Shown piece by piece: positions 45,312 to 55,379 of a DNA stretch of 64,000 bases. The stretch is taken from NCBI RefSeq assembly GCF_902833225.1, contig NZ_CADFEI010000005.1, forward strand, positions 186,001 to 250,000, read 5' to 3'. Below the pieces are notes generated by a model. It did not search any database and was not told the origin of the DNA. It saw nothing but the letters and a program-made list of their open reading frames with translations. Both the position numbers and the translations under genes were made by a program. How positions within the stretch are numbered: the stretch's first letter is position 1; every line of letters starts with the position of its first letter. This stretch comes from Burkholderia sp. BCC1644 (GTDB lineage: Bacteria > Pseudomonadota > Gammaproteobacteria > Burkholderiales > Burkholderiaceae).

Positions 45312-45327
45312 TAAAATCGTGATTTTA
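45312..45327. promoter_or_regulatory. Palindromic -10 region shared by ratA and smpB
   Basis: TAAAATC-GT-GATTTTA (45312-45327) is a perfect 7-bp inverted repeat. It places a TAAAAT -10 hexamer on each strand, one facing smpB and one facing ratA, so the divergent promoters would overlap and compete. It might also bind a dimeric regulator. -35 elements on both sides are weak. Confidence 0.5.
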
Positions 45328-45349
45328 AACGAGTTGGCCCGATCCTTTC

Positions 45350-45796
45350 ATGAGCATCATCGACAACAGGAAAGCGCACTTCGATTATCACATCGAGGAA
45401 CGCTACGAGGCGGGGCTCGTGCTGGAGGGCTGGGAAGTCAAGGCGCTGCGCGCCGGGCGCGGCCAGATCCGGGAAGGTTACGTCGTCGTGAAGAGCGGCG
45501 AGATCTTCCTGATCGGCACCCATATCAGCCCGCTGCCCGAAGCCTCGACGCACATCACGCCCGACCCGGTTCGCACGCGCAAGCTGCTGCTGCACCGCGA
45601 GGAAATCAAGAAACTGATCGGCAAGGTCGAGCAACGTGGCTACACGCTCGTGCCGCTGAACTTCCACTACAAGGGCGGTCGCGTGAAGTGCGACATCGCG
45701 CTCGCGAAGGGCAAGAAGCTGCACGACAAGCGCGAAACCGAGAAGAAGCGCGACTGGGAGCGCGAGAAGGCACGCATCATGCGCGCCGGCACCTGA
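45350..45796 (+). CDS. smpB: SsrA-binding protein SmpB
   Basis: A 148-residue SmpB, the tmRNA partner needed for trans-translation rescue of stalled ribosomes. The OB-fold core contains [31 protein letters not shown] and [29 protein letters not shown], with the basic C-terminal tail [25 protein letters not shown] that enters the mRNA channel. The ssrA gene itself is not in this window. Monocistronic, with a hairpin downstream. Confidence 0.97.
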   Translation: MSIIDNRKAHFDYHIEERYEAGLVLEGWEVKALRAGRGQIREGYVVVKSGEIFLIGTHISPLPEASTHITPDPVRTRKLLLHREEIKKLIGKVEQRGYTLVPLNFHYKGGRVKCDIALAKGKKLHDKRETEKKRDWEREKARIMRAGT

Positions 45797-45820
45797 CGCG
45801 CGCAACCTGCAACGCAAACG

Positions 45821-45847
45821 ACACGGCCCGCTCGAAGCGGGCCGTGT
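45821..45847 (+). terminator. smpB terminator hairpin
   Basis: A perfect 12-bp stem (ACACGGCCCGCT at 45821-45832 with 45836-45847) and 3-base loop, 25 bases past the smpB stop. The following T content is modest. Nothing else is recognisable in 45848-46045. Confidence 0.78.
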
Positions 45848-46045
45848 TGCTTTGGGTTCCGTCAATCCCACATACCGATCGCCCGGAGGCGGCCGGCGGC
45901 GTTCAATACGCGGAGCCGGTGGTTTTGCCTGACGATTCGCGCCGAAGGCGCCTTACGGGCTCCGGCGGAACGCGCCCGAACGCGTGACGATTGGCCGCAC
46001 GCGGATCGCAGACAGCGGCCGCCAGCGCATCAGGTACGCCCCCGC

Positions 46046-46981
46046 TCAGCCCTTCCCGCCGGCGGCCGGCGACGCGTGCTTGACGATCGACATCGCCGAT
46101 GCGATCGCACTGCCGAGATCCGACAGGTTCGACGGCACGATCAGCGTATTGCCCTGCTTCGCGAGATTCGCGAACGCGCCGACATACTGCTCGGCGACCT
46201 TCAGGTTCACCGCGTCCATCCCGCCCTGCGACTGCATCGCATTCGCGATCTTCTGGATCGCCTGCGCGTTCGCCTCGGCGACCGCCAGAATCGCGGCGGC
46301 CTCGCCCTGCGCCTGGTTGATCGCGGCCTGCCGCTCGCCTTCGGACTTCTGGATCGCCGCTTCACGCGCGCCCGACGCGAGGTTGATCTGTTCCTGCTTG
46401 CGGCCCTCGGATGCGGCGATCAGCGCACGTTTCTCGCGCTCCGCGGTGATCTGCGCCTGCATCGCGTGCAGGATTTCCTTCGGCGGCGTCAGGTCCTTGA
46501 TCTCGTAGCGCAGCACCTTCACGCCCCAGTTCGACGCGGCCTCGTCGAGCGCCGACACAATGCTGTGGTTGATGAAGTCGCGTTCCTCGAAAGTCTTGTC
46601 GAGTTCCAGCTTGCCGATCACCGAGCGCAGCATGGTCTGCGACAACTGCGTGATCGCGAGCACGAAGTTGCTCGACCCGTACGACGCCTTCATCGGGTCC
46701 ATCACCTGGAAATACAGCACGCCGTCGACCTGAAGCTGCGTGTTGTCGCGCGTGATGCAGATCTGGCTCGGCACGTCGAGCGGGATTTCCTTCAGTATGT
46801 GCCGGTACGCGATGCGATCGACGAACGGCAGCACGATGTTCAGACCGGGCGACAGCGTCGCGTGATAGCGCCCGAAGCGCTCGAGTACCCATGCATGCTG
46901 CTGCGGCACGATCTTCACCGTCTTCGACACGATCACGATCGCGATGACGAGCAGGACAACCCAGATGATCAGCGAATCCAT
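46046..46981 (-). CDS. qmcA: Stomatin-like SPFH/Band 7 protein
   Basis: A 311-residue SPFH (stomatin/prohibitin/flotillin/HflK-C) protein with an N-terminal membrane anchor (about 2-22), the SPFH domain (about 25-180, VPQQHAWVLERFGRYHATLSPGLNIVLPFVDRIAYR) and a long coiled-coil (about 185-260, with EGRKQEQINLASGAREAAIQKSEGERQAAINQAQGEA). SPFH proteins oligomerise in membrane domains and guard membrane proteins and proteases. It is co-transcribed with nfeD, the normal pairing for slipin/QmcA-type proteins. The gene symbol is by family similarity. Confidence 0.9.
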   Translation of the reverse strand: MDSLIIWVVLLVIAIVIVSKTVKIVPQQHAWVLERFGRYHATLSPGLNIVLPFVDRIAYRHILKEIPLDVPSQICITRDNTQLQVDGVLYFQVMDPMKASYGSSNFVLAITQLSQTMLRSVIGKLELDKTFEERDFINHSIVSALDEAASNWGVKVLRYEIKDLTPPKEILHAMQAQITAEREKRALIAASEGRKQEQINLASGAREAAIQKSEGERQAAINQAQGEAAAILAVAEANAQAIQKIANAMQSQGGMDAVNLKVAEQYVGAFANLAKQGNTLIVPSNLSDLGSAIASAMSIVKHASPAAGGKG

Positions 46982-47014
46982 GAAGTATTCCCTCCTTGTT
47001 GTATCGGCGGACGA

Positions 47015-47449
47015 TCAGCCCGCGGGTTTCGCCACGACCACGAGACAATTGCCGCGCACGGCACTCACCTGATACACGCGCACATCGTCGCGCTCGCCGT
47101 TCGCAAGCTCGACGTCCCAGTCGGCGCCACGATACTGCACGCGCGCGCGGCCGTCACGCCACGCATCGACCGTGACGGTCGAGCCGATGTCGAGATTGAC
47201 GTCGGGATTCGTCGACGTGTCGCGCTTCTGCTTGCGGCCGAGCCCCGAGCGGCGCAGTGCGATCATCGCGACGATCGCGACCACGGCCGCCGCGCCGAAC
47301 TGCGCGTGCGGCGCGAAGCCGGCCAGTTGCAGCAAGCCGCCCGCGAGAAAGCCGAGCGCGATCATCAGCAGGTAGAACGTGCCCGTCAGCAGTTCGGCCA
47401 CGACCAGCACGCCCACCGCGACCCACCAGAACAGATGCCCCGACATCAT
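47015..47449 (-). CDS. NfeD-family membrane protein
   Basis: A 144-residue short NfeD protein: two to three membrane spans (about 7-30 and 30-65) followed by a small OB-fold domain (about 85-142, DIGSTVTVDAWRDGRARVQYRGADWDVEL). It lacks the protease domain of long NfeD. Such proteins partner with SPFH proteins, consistent with the next gene, 33 bases downstream. GGAGG precedes the start; the first of two adjacent ATGs (47449, 47446) is used. A TATAGT -10-like hexamer is at 47481-47486 on this strand. Confidence 0.9.
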   Translation of the reverse strand: MMSGHLFWWVAVGVLVVAELLTGTFYLLMIALGFLAGGLLQLAGFAPHAQFGAAAVVAIVAMIALRRSGLGRKQKRDTSTNPDVNLDIGSTVTVDAWRDGRARVQYRGADWDVELANGERDDVRVYQVSAVRGNCLVVVAKPAG

Positions 47450-47542
47450 TTTGGCCTCCAGAAAAACGCCCCCGATACTCACTATATTCGTTGCCGCGAG
47501 CGGAGGCGACCGGCACGCCCGGATCGGCACGTTGCGTACTGA

Positions 47543-47576
47543 CAAAAAAAACACCCCGGTGCGTACCGGGGTGTTT
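47543..47576 (-). terminator. ppsA terminator
   Basis: AACACCCCGGT (47550-47560) pairs with ACCGGGGTGTT (47565-47575). On the minus strand it is followed by a long T-run (A-run from 47543), a strong terminator about 80 bases past the ppsA stop. Confidence 0.88.
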
Positions 47577-47653
47577 ATAACACGAACCTTGCATTTTGCC
47601 TTCAACGAAAACGCGGCGGCACCGCGCTTTCGCCGAGGCGGCATCACCGACCG

Positions 47654-50056
47654 TTACTTCCGGTTGGCGGCGAGCGCCTGCCACGTATCGATGATCGTGT
47701 CGGGGTTCAGCGAGATCGACACGATGCCTTCGTCGGTCAGCCATTGCGCGAAGTCCGGGTGATCGGACGGGCCCTGGCCGCAGATACCGACGTACTTGCC
47801 CATCTTGAGGCAGGTATCGATCGCGCGCTTCAGCAGGAACTTGACGGCCGGATCGCGTTCGTCGAAGTCGACGGCCAGCAGTTCCATGCCCGAGTCGCGG
47901 TCGAGGCCGAGCGTGAGCTGCGTGAGGTCGTTCGAGCCGATCGAGAAACCGTCGAAGTGTTCCAGGAACTCTTCGGCGAGGATCGCGTTGGTCGGCACTT
48001 CGCACATCATCACGAGACGCAGGCCGTTTTCACCGCGCTTCAGGCCGAACTTCTCGAGCAGGCCGACGACACGCTCCGCCTGCTTCACGGTCCGCACGAA
48101 CGGCACCATGATCTCGACGTTGGTCAGGCCCATCTCGTCGCGCACGCGCTTCAGTGCGCGGCACTCCATCTCGAACGCCTGCGCGAAGTCTTCGGCGATG
48201 TAACGCGACGCGCCGCGGAAGCCCAGCATCGGGTTTTCCTCGTCCGGCTCGTAACGCGAACCGCCGATCAGCTTCTTGTACTCGTTCGACTTGAAGTCGG
48301 ACAGACGCACGATCACGGGCTTCGGATAGAACGCCGCAGCGATCGTCGCGACGCCTTCGGTCAGCTTGTCGACGTAGAACTGACGCGGCGATGCGTGACC
48401 GCGCGCGACGCTCTCGACCGCCTTCTTCAGGTCCTGGTCGATGTTCGGGTACTCGAGGATCGCCTTCGGGTGAACGCCGATGTTGTTGTTGATGATGAAC
48501 TCGAGACGCGCGAGACCCACACCGCCGTTCGGCAGTTGCGAGAAGTCGAACGCGAGCTGCGGGTTACCGACGTTCATCATGATCTTGACCGGGATTTCCG
48601 GCAGTTCGCCGCGCTGCACTTCCGTGACTTCCGTCTCGAGCAGGCCGTCGTAGATCTTGCCTTCGTCGCCTTCCGCGCACGACACCGTGACGAGCGCGCC
48701 GTCCTTCAGGATGTCGGTCGCATCGCCGCAACCGACGACTGCCGGCACGCCGAGCTCACGCGCAATGATCGCCGCGTGGCAGGTCCGGCCGCCACGGTTC
48801 GTGACGATCGCGGCCGCACGCTTCATCACCGGCTCCCAGTTCGGGTCGGTCATGTCGGCCACCAGCACGTCGCCCGGCTGCACGCGTTCCATTTCCGACG
48901 GATCCTGGATCACGCGCACGGGGCCCGCACCGATCTTCTGGCCGATCGCGCGACCCGTCGCCAGCACCTGCGACTGGCCCTTCAGCTTGAAGCGCTGCTC
49001 GGCCTTGCCGGTTGCCTGGCTCTTCACCGTTTCCGGACGCGCCTGCAGGATGAAGATCTTGCCGTCGCGGCCGTCCTTGCCCCACTCGATGTCCATCGGA
49101 CGCTGGTAGTGCTTCTCGATGATGACCGCGTACTTCGCCAGCTCGATCACGTCTTCGTCGGTGATCGAGTAGCGGTTGCGCTGCTCGTGCGGCACGTCGA
49201 CCGTCTTCACGCGGCCCGGCTCGCCCGGCTGCGTGAATTCCATCTTGATCAGCTTCGAGCCGATCGAGCGGCGGATGATCGGGTACTTGTCCTGTGCGAG
49301 CGTCGTCTTGAACACGTAGAACTCGTCCGGGTTCACGGCGCCCTGCACGACGGTTTCGCCCAGGCCGTAGCTCGACGTGATGAACACGGCGTCCTTGAAG
49401 CCCGATTCGGTGTCGATCGTGAACATCACGCCAGCGGCGCCGACGTCCGAGCGGACCATGCGCTGCACACCGGCCGACAGCGCGACTTCGGCGTGCGTGA
49501 AGCCCTTGTGGACGCGGTACGAGATCGCGCGGTCGTTGTACAGCGACGCGAACACGTGCTTCATGCGGTCGAGCACGTCTTCGATGCCGACGACGTTCAG
49601 GTACGACTCCTGCTGGCCGGCGAACGATGCGTCGGGCAGGTCTTCCGCGGTCGCGGACGAACGCACGGCAAACGACAACTCGGCCGGCGAGCCGTTCTTC
49701 AGGACTTCAAACTGCTCGCGAATTTCCTGCTCGAGACGTGCCTGCATCGGCGCGTCGACGATCCACTTGCGGATTTCGGCACCGGCTTCGGCGAGCGCCT
49801 TCACGTCGTCGATGTCGAGGGACTCGAGACGCTTGGCAATACGATCGGTCAGGTCGTTGTGCGTGAGGAAATCGCGGAACGCGAGCGCGGTCGTGGCGAA
49901 ACCGGTGGGTACGCGAACGCCTGCTTCGGAAAGCTGGCTGATCATCTCGCCGAGCGACGCATTCTTGCCGCCCACGATCTCCACATCGGTCATCCGCAAC
50001 TGCTCGAACGGAATTACATACGCCTGGTCCTTTGCGACGTTTGCTGCGTTAGTCAT
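47654..50056 (-). CDS. ppsA: Phosphoenolpyruvate synthase
   Basis: An 800-residue PEP synthase converting pyruvate, ATP and water to PEP, AMP and Pi, the gluconeogenic entry reaction. The N-terminal ATP-grasp domain (to about 350), the phosphohistidine domain with catalytic His427 ([14 protein letters not shown]), and the C-terminal PEP/pyruvate TIM barrel (from about 480; [24 protein letters not shown]) are all present. The start is the ATG at 50056, preceded by AGGGG; the upstream in-frame ATG at 50095 would add 13 unlikely residues. It is divergent from its own regulator gene ppsR. Confidence 0.97.
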   Translation of the reverse strand: MTNAANVAKDQAYVIPFEQLRMTDVEIVGGKNASLGEMISQLSEAGVRVPTGFATTALAFRDFLTHNDLTDRIAKRLESLDIDDVKALAEAGAEIRKWIVDAPMQARLEQEIREQFEVLKNGSPAELSFAVRSSATAEDLPDASFAGQQESYLNVVGIEDVLDRMKHVFASLYNDRAISYRVHKGFTHAEVALSAGVQRMVRSDVGAAGVMFTIDTESGFKDAVFITSSYGLGETVVQGAVNPDEFYVFKTTLAQDKYPIIRRSIGSKLIKMEFTQPGEPGRVKTVDVPHEQRNRYSITDEDVIELAKYAVIIEKHYQRPMDIEWGKDGRDGKIFILQARPETVKSQATGKAEQRFKLKGQSQVLATGRAIGQKIGAGPVRVIQDPSEMERVQPGDVLVADMTDPNWEPVMKRAAAIVTNRGGRTCHAAIIARELGVPAVVGCGDATDILKDGALVTVSCAEGDEGKIYDGLLETEVTEVQRGELPEIPVKIMMNVGNPQLAFDFSQLPNGGVGLARLEFIINNNIGVHPKAILEYPNIDQDLKKAVESVARGHASPRQFYVDKLTEGVATIAAAFYPKPVIVRLSDFKSNEYKKLIGGSRYEPDEENPMLGFRGASRYIAEDFAQAFEMECRALKRVRDEMGLTNVEIMVPFVRTVKQAERVVGLLEKFGLKRGENGLRLVMMCEVPTNAILAEEFLEHFDGFSIGSNDLTQLTLGLDRDSGMELLAVDFDERDPAVKFLLKRAIDTCLKMGKYVGICGQGPSDHPDFAQWLTDEGIVSISLNPDTIIDTWQALAANRK

Positions 50057-50431
50057 ACAAGCCCCTAAGTGTGAAAAAAATGCTCGATTGCGCAAGTGGG
50101 CTCGGACGCGGGCGCTTGCAAAAAGGCGCGGCGCGTCTTGCGCAACCTGTTAGATAAACAATCGCAGCGGCGAAAAATCTTTCGACCCGATTTGCAAAAA
50201 TCCCGGCAGAACGGCGATATTTGCAGACAAATCGCCACACTTGCCGGGAATTTTGTAATCGAGCGGCAAAGCCTGGGGCGCCGTTCGCGCCCTGCCCCCG
50301 CAATTGCTTATCCAACAGGTTGCCGCTATTCTACCGTGCCGGCTGCCGGATGTGGCGCGACCTTGTCACTGCGTCTGGAGGCGAACCTCCAGCCCCCGCG
50401 CAACCGCCCTTCACGCTCGACGCCCAGATTC
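50057..50431. promoter_or_regulatory. Mirror-symmetric ppsA/ppsR divergent control region
   Basis: A 24-bp element at 50142-50165 recurs as its reverse complement at 50300-50323 with 21 of 24 positions conserved, sharing TAACAGGTTGC-like ends that face outward to each gene. Between them lies a long imperfect hairpin (50195-50255): CAAAAATCCCGGCA pairs with 50242-50255 at 13 of 14 positions, and GGCGAT pairs with ATCGCC inside. In the plus direction TTGCTT (50304-50309) and TATTCT (50327-50332) form a 17-spaced sigma-70 promoter for ppsR. The mirror -35 (TTGTTT) exists toward ppsA but lacks a good -10. No gene is supported here. Confidence 0.65.
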
Positions 50432-51247
50432 ATGCTGCCTACCGTATTCATCGTCTCCGACGGCACCGGGATCACTGCCGAAACCTTCGCGCACTCGATC
50501 CTCTCCCAGTTCGACCAGAAATTCCGTCTCGTGCGCGTGCCGTTCGTCGACTCGCTCGACAAGGCCTATGCGACCGTCGAGAAGATCAACGAGGCCGCCG
50601 TACACGACGGCCGCCGCGCGATCGTGTTCACGACGCTCGTCGACAGCGAATCGAACGACATCGTCAAACGCTCGAACGCGCTCGTGCTAGACATGTTCCA
50701 GCGCTTCGTCGAACCGCTCGAGCAGGAGCTGGAGCTGAAATCGAGCCACGCGATGGGGCGCGGCCACCAGAACGCCGACACCGAGGAGTACAAGACGCGG
50801 ATCGAGGCGATCAACTTCTCGCTCGCGCACGACGACGGCCAGTCGAACCGCAACCTGTCGGAAGCCGACGTGATCCTGGTCGGCGTGTCGCGCAGCGGCA
50901 AGACGCCGACAAGTCTGTATCTCGCGATGCAGTACGGCGTGAAGGCGGCAAACTATCCGCTGATTCCGGAAGATTTCGAGCGCGGCAAGCTGCCGTCGGC
51001 GCTGTCCGCGCACCGCGAGAAGCTGTTCGGCCTGTCGATCGACCCGCAGCGCCTGTCGGAGATCCGCAACGAGCGCCGGCCGGGCAGCAAATATGCGGCG
51101 CCCGAGAACTGCCGTTACGAGATCAACGAGGCGGAGGCGATGATGCGTCGCGAAGGGATCAAGTGGCTGTCGTCGACGCACAAGTCGATCGAGGAAATCG
51201 CGACGACGATCCTGCAGGAAATCCGTCTCGACCGGCAGTCGTACTGA
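50432..51247 (+). CDS. ppsR: PEP synthase regulatory protein (kinase/pyrophosphorylase)
   Basis: A 271-residue DUF299 bifunctional regulator that inactivates PpsA by ADP-dependent Thr phosphorylation and reactivates it by Pi-dependent pyrophosphorolysis. The N-terminus [27 protein letters not shown] is diagnostic, and a P-loop-like [15 protein letters not shown] lies at about 151-165. The ATG at 50432 gives exactly the family N-terminus; the open frame upstream is not homologous. The divergent target gene ppsA makes the assignment secure. Confidence 0.96.
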   Translation: MLPTVFIVSDGTGITAETFAHSILSQFDQKFRLVRVPFVDSLDKAYATVEKINEAAVHDGRRAIVFTTLVDSESNDIVKRSNALVLDMFQRFVEPLEQELELKSSHAMGRGHQNADTEEYKTRIEAINFSLAHDDGQSNRNLSEADVILVGVSRSGKTPTSLYLAMQYGVKAANYPLIPEDFERGKLPSALSAHREKLFGLSIDPQRLSEIRNERRPGSKYAAPENCRYEINEAEAMMRREGIKWLSSTHKSIEEIATTILQEIRLDRQSY

Positions 51248-51290
51248 ACGCCTGCGCGCTGGCGGCCGCCTGGCCGCCCGCCGGAAACAA

Positions 51291-51319
51291 AAAGGCCGCG
51301 TCGAACGCGGCCTTTTTTT
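51291..51319 (+). terminator. ppsR terminator
   Basis: AAAGGCCGCG (51291-51300) pairs with 51306-51315 across a 5-base loop, with a seven-base T-run on the plus strand. The A-run on the other side gives some activity on the minus strand too, ending the frr-to-trmH operon. Confidence 0.9.
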
Positions 51320-51342
51320 GTGCGGCGCTTGCGCGCGCGGCG

Positions 51343-52125
51343 TCATGCAGGCCGCTGCTGGCGCACCTGCTCGAACAGGCACACCGCTGCCGCCGCTGCG
51401 ACGTTCAGCGACTCCATCCCGCCCGGCTGCGGGATCGTCACGCGATGCGTGGCCGCGTCGCGCCAGAACGCCGACACGCCGGCGCCCTCGTTGCCGAACA
51501 CCCACGCAACCGGCCCCGACAGGTCGCAGTCGTAGACCGCCTGCGCGCCGTGCGAGTCGGTCAGCGCGACCGGCACGTCGAGGCGCTCGGCGAGCGCGGC
51601 GGCGTCGACATCCTCGTGGATCGACAGCAGGAAATGCGCCCCCATGCCCGAGCGCAGCACCTTCGACGACCAGGCATACGCCGTTCCCGGCGCACAGAAC
51701 ACGTGGCGCACGCCGGCCGCCGCCGCGCTGCGCAGGATCGAGCCGACGTTGCCGGCATCCTGCACGCCGTCGAGCACGACCGACGTATGCGTGACGCGAG
51801 CAGGCAGCGGTTGTTCAGGCCGGTCGACGAGCAGCAGGAAGCCGACGCCGTTGACGACGTTCGACAACTGCCCGAACAGCGCGTCGGGCAACGTGACGAT
51901 CCGCTGCGCGTCCACCCGCGCGACGATCGCCTGCGCTTCGGCATGGCCGAGCGCGCCTTCGGTCGCCACGCACAGCTCCGGCGTCGCGCCCGTATCGAGG
52001 TACGCGCTCGCGAGATGGAATCCTTCGAGCAGCGCCTGGCCACTGCGGCGCTGATGGGGCGTCGAACCCGCCAGCGCCTTCAGGCGCTTGTACAGCGGGT
52101 TGTCGCGGGAAGTAATGCTTTTCAT
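51343..52125 (-). CDS. TrmH/SpoU-family RNA 2'-O-methyltransferase
   Basis: A 260-residue SPOUT methyltransferase. An N-terminal substrate-binding domain ([33 protein letters not shown], about 5-40) precedes the knotted SAM-binding domain (about 110-258) with motif 1 [21 protein letters not shown], motif 2 WVFGNEGAG, and motif 3 [18 protein letters not shown]. Target RNA, rRNA or tRNA, is undefined. The stop of rnhB overlaps its ATG by four bases, so it is the last gene of the long minus-strand operon. Confidence 0.92.
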   Translation of the reverse strand: MKSITSRDNPLYKRLKALAGSTPHQRRSGQALLEGFHLASAYLDTGATPELCVATEGALGHAEAQAIVARVDAQRIVTLPDALFGQLSNVVNGVGFLLLVDRPEQPLPARVTHTSVVLDGVQDAGNVGSILRSAAAAGVRHVFCAPGTAYAWSSKVLRSGMGAHFLLSIHEDVDAAALAERLDVPVALTDSHGAQAVYDCDLSGPVAWVFGNEGAGVSAFWRDAATHRVTIPQPGGMESLNVAAAAAVCLFEQVRQQRPA

Positions 52126-52766
52126 CGAATCAGGTCGAGTGCCGCACGGACGGGCGCGAACGAGCGCCGATGCGCTTCGCACGGGCCGTGCTCGCGCAGT
52201 GCGGCAAGGTGTTTCGCGGTGCCGTAGCCCGCATGCACGTTGAAGCCGTACACCGGGAAGCGTTCGTGCAGGTCGACCAGCATGCGGTCGCGCGTGACCT
52301 TCGCGAGGATCGACGCAGCCGAGATGCTCGGCACCAGCGCGTCGCCGCTGACGATCGCCTCGGCTCGCACGGTCAGCGTCGGGCAGCGGTTGCCGTCGAT
52401 CTGCGCGAGCGTCGGCAGGACCGACAGACCCTCGACGGCCCGCTTCATCGCGAGCATCGTCGCGTGCAGGATGTTCAGCGTGTCGATCTCGTCGACGCTC
52501 GCCGACGCGACGCAGTACGCGCGCGACCGCGCGACGATCAGGTCGTACAGCGCGTCGCGCTTCTTCGCGGACAGCGCCTTCGAATCGTCGAGCCCGTCGA
52601 TCGGCTGCGCCGGATCGAGAATCACCGCGGCCGCCACCACCGGCCCCGCGAGCGGGCCGCGGCCGGCTTCGTCGACGCCGCAGACGATCTCGTCAGGACG
52701 GCTGAAGTCGAAACCGCCCTGCTCGCCGCTCGACGCACGGCGGCGTGATGCACGGACTGCGGTCAT
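52122..52766 (-). CDS. rnhB: Ribonuclease HII
   Basis: A 214-residue RNase HII that nicks RNA in RNA-DNA hybrids and starts ribonucleotide excision. The motif [23 protein letters not shown] (about 27-49) has the DEAGRG signature, and [22 protein letters not shown] carries further active-site Asp residues. It is coupled by 4-base overlaps to lpxB upstream and to the TrmH-family gene downstream. Confidence 0.96.
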   Translation of the reverse strand: MTAVRASRRRASSGEQGGFDFSRPDEIVCGVDEAGRGPLAGPVVAAAVILDPAQPIDGLDDSKALSAKKRDALYDLIVARSRAYCVASASVDEIDTLNILHATMLAMKRAVEGLSVLPTLAQIDGNRCPTLTVRAEAIVSGDALVPSISAASILAKVTRDRMLVDLHERFPVYGFNVHAGYGTAKHLAALREHGPCEAHRRSFAPVRAALDLIR

Positions 52767-53932
52767 GCGCGCCCCTTGCGATGTTCGAGCACGCGTATAA
52801 CGGCTTCGGCCGCCTTCACGGCCGTATTCTGCCGCAGCGAAAGATGCATTTCGGTAAACACGTCGGTCAGCGTGCGGCGGTTCGCGTCATCGCGCAGCTG
52901 CGTGAGGGTCGCATCGGCGAGCGCCTCGGGCGTCGCGAAATGCTGCAGCAGCTCGGGCACGACGAAACGCCCCGCCAGGATGTTCGGCAAGCCGACGTAC
53001 GGCAAGTAACCCTGCCGGCGCATGATCTGCCCGGTCAGCCAGGGCACCTTGTACGAGATCACCATCGGCTTCTTCAGGAGCGCGGCTTCCAGCGTGACCG
53101 TGCCGCTCTTCACGAGGATCGCGTCGGCAGCCGTCATCGCGACCTGCGAGCGGCCGTCGGTGAGCGTCAGCGCGAGTTGCGGATGCGCATCGACGAGCGG
53201 CTGCAGCAGTTCGCGCAGTGCGGGCGTCGCCGCCGGCATCACGAACCGCACGCCGGGTTCGCGCTGCTGCATCAATGCCATCGCCGCGAAGAACGTCGGG
53301 CCGATCAGCGCGATCTCCGAGCGCCGGCTGCCCGGCAGCACCGCGATCACGGGACCGTCTGCGGGCAGGCCCAGCGCGATGCGCGCGCCGTGCGTGTCGG
53401 GTTCGAGCGGAATCTCGTCAGCCAGCGGATGGCCGACATACGTCGATGCGACGCCTGCCTTGTCGAGGATCGCCGGTTCGAACGGGAACAGGCACAGCAT
53501 GTGATCGACGGACTTCGCGATCTTCTTGATCCGGCCGCCGCGCCATGCCCAGATCGACGGGCACACGAAGTGGATCGACGGAATGCCCGCGTCGCGCGCG
53601 GCCTGTTCGACATTGAAGTTGAAGTCGGGCGCGTCGACACCGATGAATGCGTCCGGCCGCTCGGCGAGCAGCTGGCGCTTCAGTTCGCCGCGAATCCGCA
53701 GGATCTCGGGTATCTGGCCCAGCGCCTCGACATAGCCGCGCACGGTCAGCTTGTCCATCTGCCAGTGCGAGTCGAAGCCCTGCGCGATCATCCGCTGCCC
53801 GCCGATCCCGTAATACTGGGCCGATTCGGGCAGCCGCTCGCGCAGGCCGCCGAGCAGCGATGCCCCGAGCAGGTCGCCCGACGGCTCGCCGGCCACCATC
53901 GCGAGCCGGAGCTGATTGGTCGGAAGCGTCAT
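52763..53932 (-). CDS. lpxB: Lipid-A-disaccharide synthase
   Basis: A 389-residue GT19 glycosyltransferase that joins UDP-diacylglucosamine with lipid X to form the beta-1,6 lipid A disaccharide. The N-terminal [25 protein letters not shown] and the central [19 protein letters not shown] plus [10 protein letters not shown] motifs are diagnostic. It is peripherally membrane-bound. Starts three bases after the lpxA stop and overlaps rnhB. Confidence 0.97.
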   Translation of the reverse strand: MTLPTNQLRLAMVAGEPSGDLLGASLLGGLRERLPESAQYYGIGGQRMIAQGFDSHWQMDKLTVRGYVEALGQIPEILRIRGELKRQLLAERPDAFIGVDAPDFNFNVEQAARDAGIPSIHFVCPSIWAWRGGRIKKIAKSVDHMLCLFPFEPAILDKAGVASTYVGHPLADEIPLEPDTHGARIALGLPADGPVIAVLPGSRRSEIALIGPTFFAAMALMQQREPGVRFVMPAATPALRELLQPLVDAHPQLALTLTDGRSQVAMTAADAILVKSGTVTLEAALLKKPMVISYKVPWLTGQIMRRQGYLPYVGLPNILAGRFVVPELLQHFATPEALADATLTQLRDDANRRTLTDVFTEMHLSLRQNTAVKAAEAVIRVLEHRKGRA

Positions 53933-53935
53933 CGC

Positions 53936-54724
53936 TTAGCGGATGATGCCGCGTTGCGACGCATCGATGAAATCGACGAGCGCCTTCACCGGCGCATCGC
54001 CGTCGCCACCCGCCTCCGCCAGCTCGCGCAACTGCACCTTCGCTTCCTCGAACGACAGGCCGTTCTTGTAAAGCACGCGGTACGCGCTGCGCAGCGCCGA
54101 GATCGCATCGGCCGAGAAGCCGCGCCGGCGCAGCCCTTCGACGTTGATTCCGTGCGGTTCGGCCTTGTTGCCGGCCGCGATCACGAACGGCGGGATGTCC
54201 TGCACGAGCGCCGACGCGCCGCCCAGCATCGAGTGCGCGCCGATGCGCACGAACTGGTGGACGCCCGACATGCCGCCGACGATCGCCCAGTCGCCGATCT
54301 CGACGTGGCCGGCCATCTGCGCGTTGCTCGACAGGATCACGTTGTTGCCGACGCGGCAGTCATGGCCGATGTGCACGTAGGCCATGATCCAGTTGTCGTC
54401 GCCGAGCGTCGTCACGCCGATGTCCTGCACGGTACCCGTGTGGATCGTCGTGAATTCGCGGATCGTGTTGCGGTTGCCGATCACGAGCTTCGTCGGCTCG
54501 TCCTTGTACTTCATGTCCTGCGGACGACCGCCGACCGACGCGTAATGGCCGATGCGGTTGTCTTCGCCGAGCGTCGTATGGCCTTCGATCACGCTGTGCG
54601 AGCCGATCGTCGTGCGCGCGCCGATCGTGACGTGCGGGCCGACGATCGCGTACGGGCCGATCTCGACCGATTCGTCGATCTGCGCGCCCGGCTCGACAAT
54701 CGCGGTGGGATGAATCCTGGTCAT
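53936..54724 (-). CDS. lpxA: UDP-N-acetylglucosamine acyltransferase
   Basis: A 262-residue hexapeptide-repeat acyltransferase, which adds a 3-hydroxyacyl chain to O3 of UDP-GlcNAc, the first step of lipid A synthesis. The left-handed beta-helix (about 3-190) shows repeated (I/L/V)GxxxxI-type hexads ([20 protein letters not shown]) with the catalytic His in [11 protein letters not shown], and a C-terminal helical domain ends the protein. Homologous family is unmistakable. Confidence 0.97.
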   Translation of the reverse strand: MTRIHPTAIVEPGAQIDESVEIGPYAIVGPHVTIGARTTIGSHSVIEGHTTLGEDNRIGHYASVGGRPQDMKYKDEPTKLVIGNRNTIREFTTIHTGTVQDIGVTTLGDDNWIMAYVHIGHDCRVGNNVILSSNAQMAGHVEIGDWAIVGGMSGVHQFVRIGAHSMLGGASALVQDIPPFVIAAGNKAEPHGINVEGLRRRGFSADAISALRSAYRVLYKNGLSFEEAKVQLRELAEAGGDGDAPVKALVDFIDASQRGIIR

Positions 54725-54782
54725 GCGCCGTTGCCTCTCGATGTGATGTGTCGCGTTGCGTTGCCCATGCGTGCCGCGTCGC

Positions 54783-55250
54783 TCAGGGCGCCGCGTCGGC
54801 CGTCTTGACCGTGCACATCAGTTCGGCTTCCGCCGCCACCTTGCCGTCCACTTCCGCCACCGCCTTGAACTTCCAGATACCGCGGATGTAGCGTTCGAAC
54901 GTCACGTTCAGAATCAGTTGATCGCCCGGCTCGACCACGCGCTTGAAGCGCGCGCCGTCGATGCCGACGAAGTAGTACAGCGTGTTCTCCGGATCCTTCG
55001 GCTGCTCTTCCGCGAAGGTCAGCAGTGCAGCAGCCTGCGCGAGCGCCTCAAGGATCAGCACGCCCGGCATCACCGGCCGCTTCGGGAAGTGCCCCTGGAA
55101 AAACGGCTCGTTGATCGACACGTTCTTCAGCGCTTTGATCCCTTTGTGCGGCTCGAGTTCGAGCACGCGGTCGACGAGCAGAATCGGGTAGCGATGCGGC
55201 AGCAGCGTGAGGATCTTGTGGATGTCGAGATTGATTTTTTCAGTGCTCAT
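54783..55250 (-). CDS. fabZ: 3-hydroxyacyl-ACP dehydratase FabZ
   Basis: A 155-residue hot-dog-fold dehydratase of type II fatty-acid synthesis. The catalytic His lies in the [22 protein letters not shown] segment (His of GHFP) with the Glu in EALAQ. The ATG at 55250 matches the usual family N-terminus ([27 protein letters not shown]); an upstream in-frame extension to 55328 is not homologous. It supplies 3-hydroxyacyl-ACP metabolism beside the lipid A genes that use these precursors. Confidence 0.97.
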
Positions 55251-55379
55251 GATGGTTCGTCTCACGCAGAGGCTGCGCGGTGGTGATGCAAAGGCTGAAG
55301 CGGGCCGCCGCGCGGCCCAGTCTGGCAAACCGGGCCGGTTGCGCTGGCCGTGCCCGGTTCGTGGTCTCGCATGATGCGC

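Noticed and set aside
45848..46045. Possible ssrA (tmRNA) gene next to smpB
   Set aside because: No tRNA-like acceptor end, no CCA-preceding stem and no tag-peptide reading frame ending in AA were seen.
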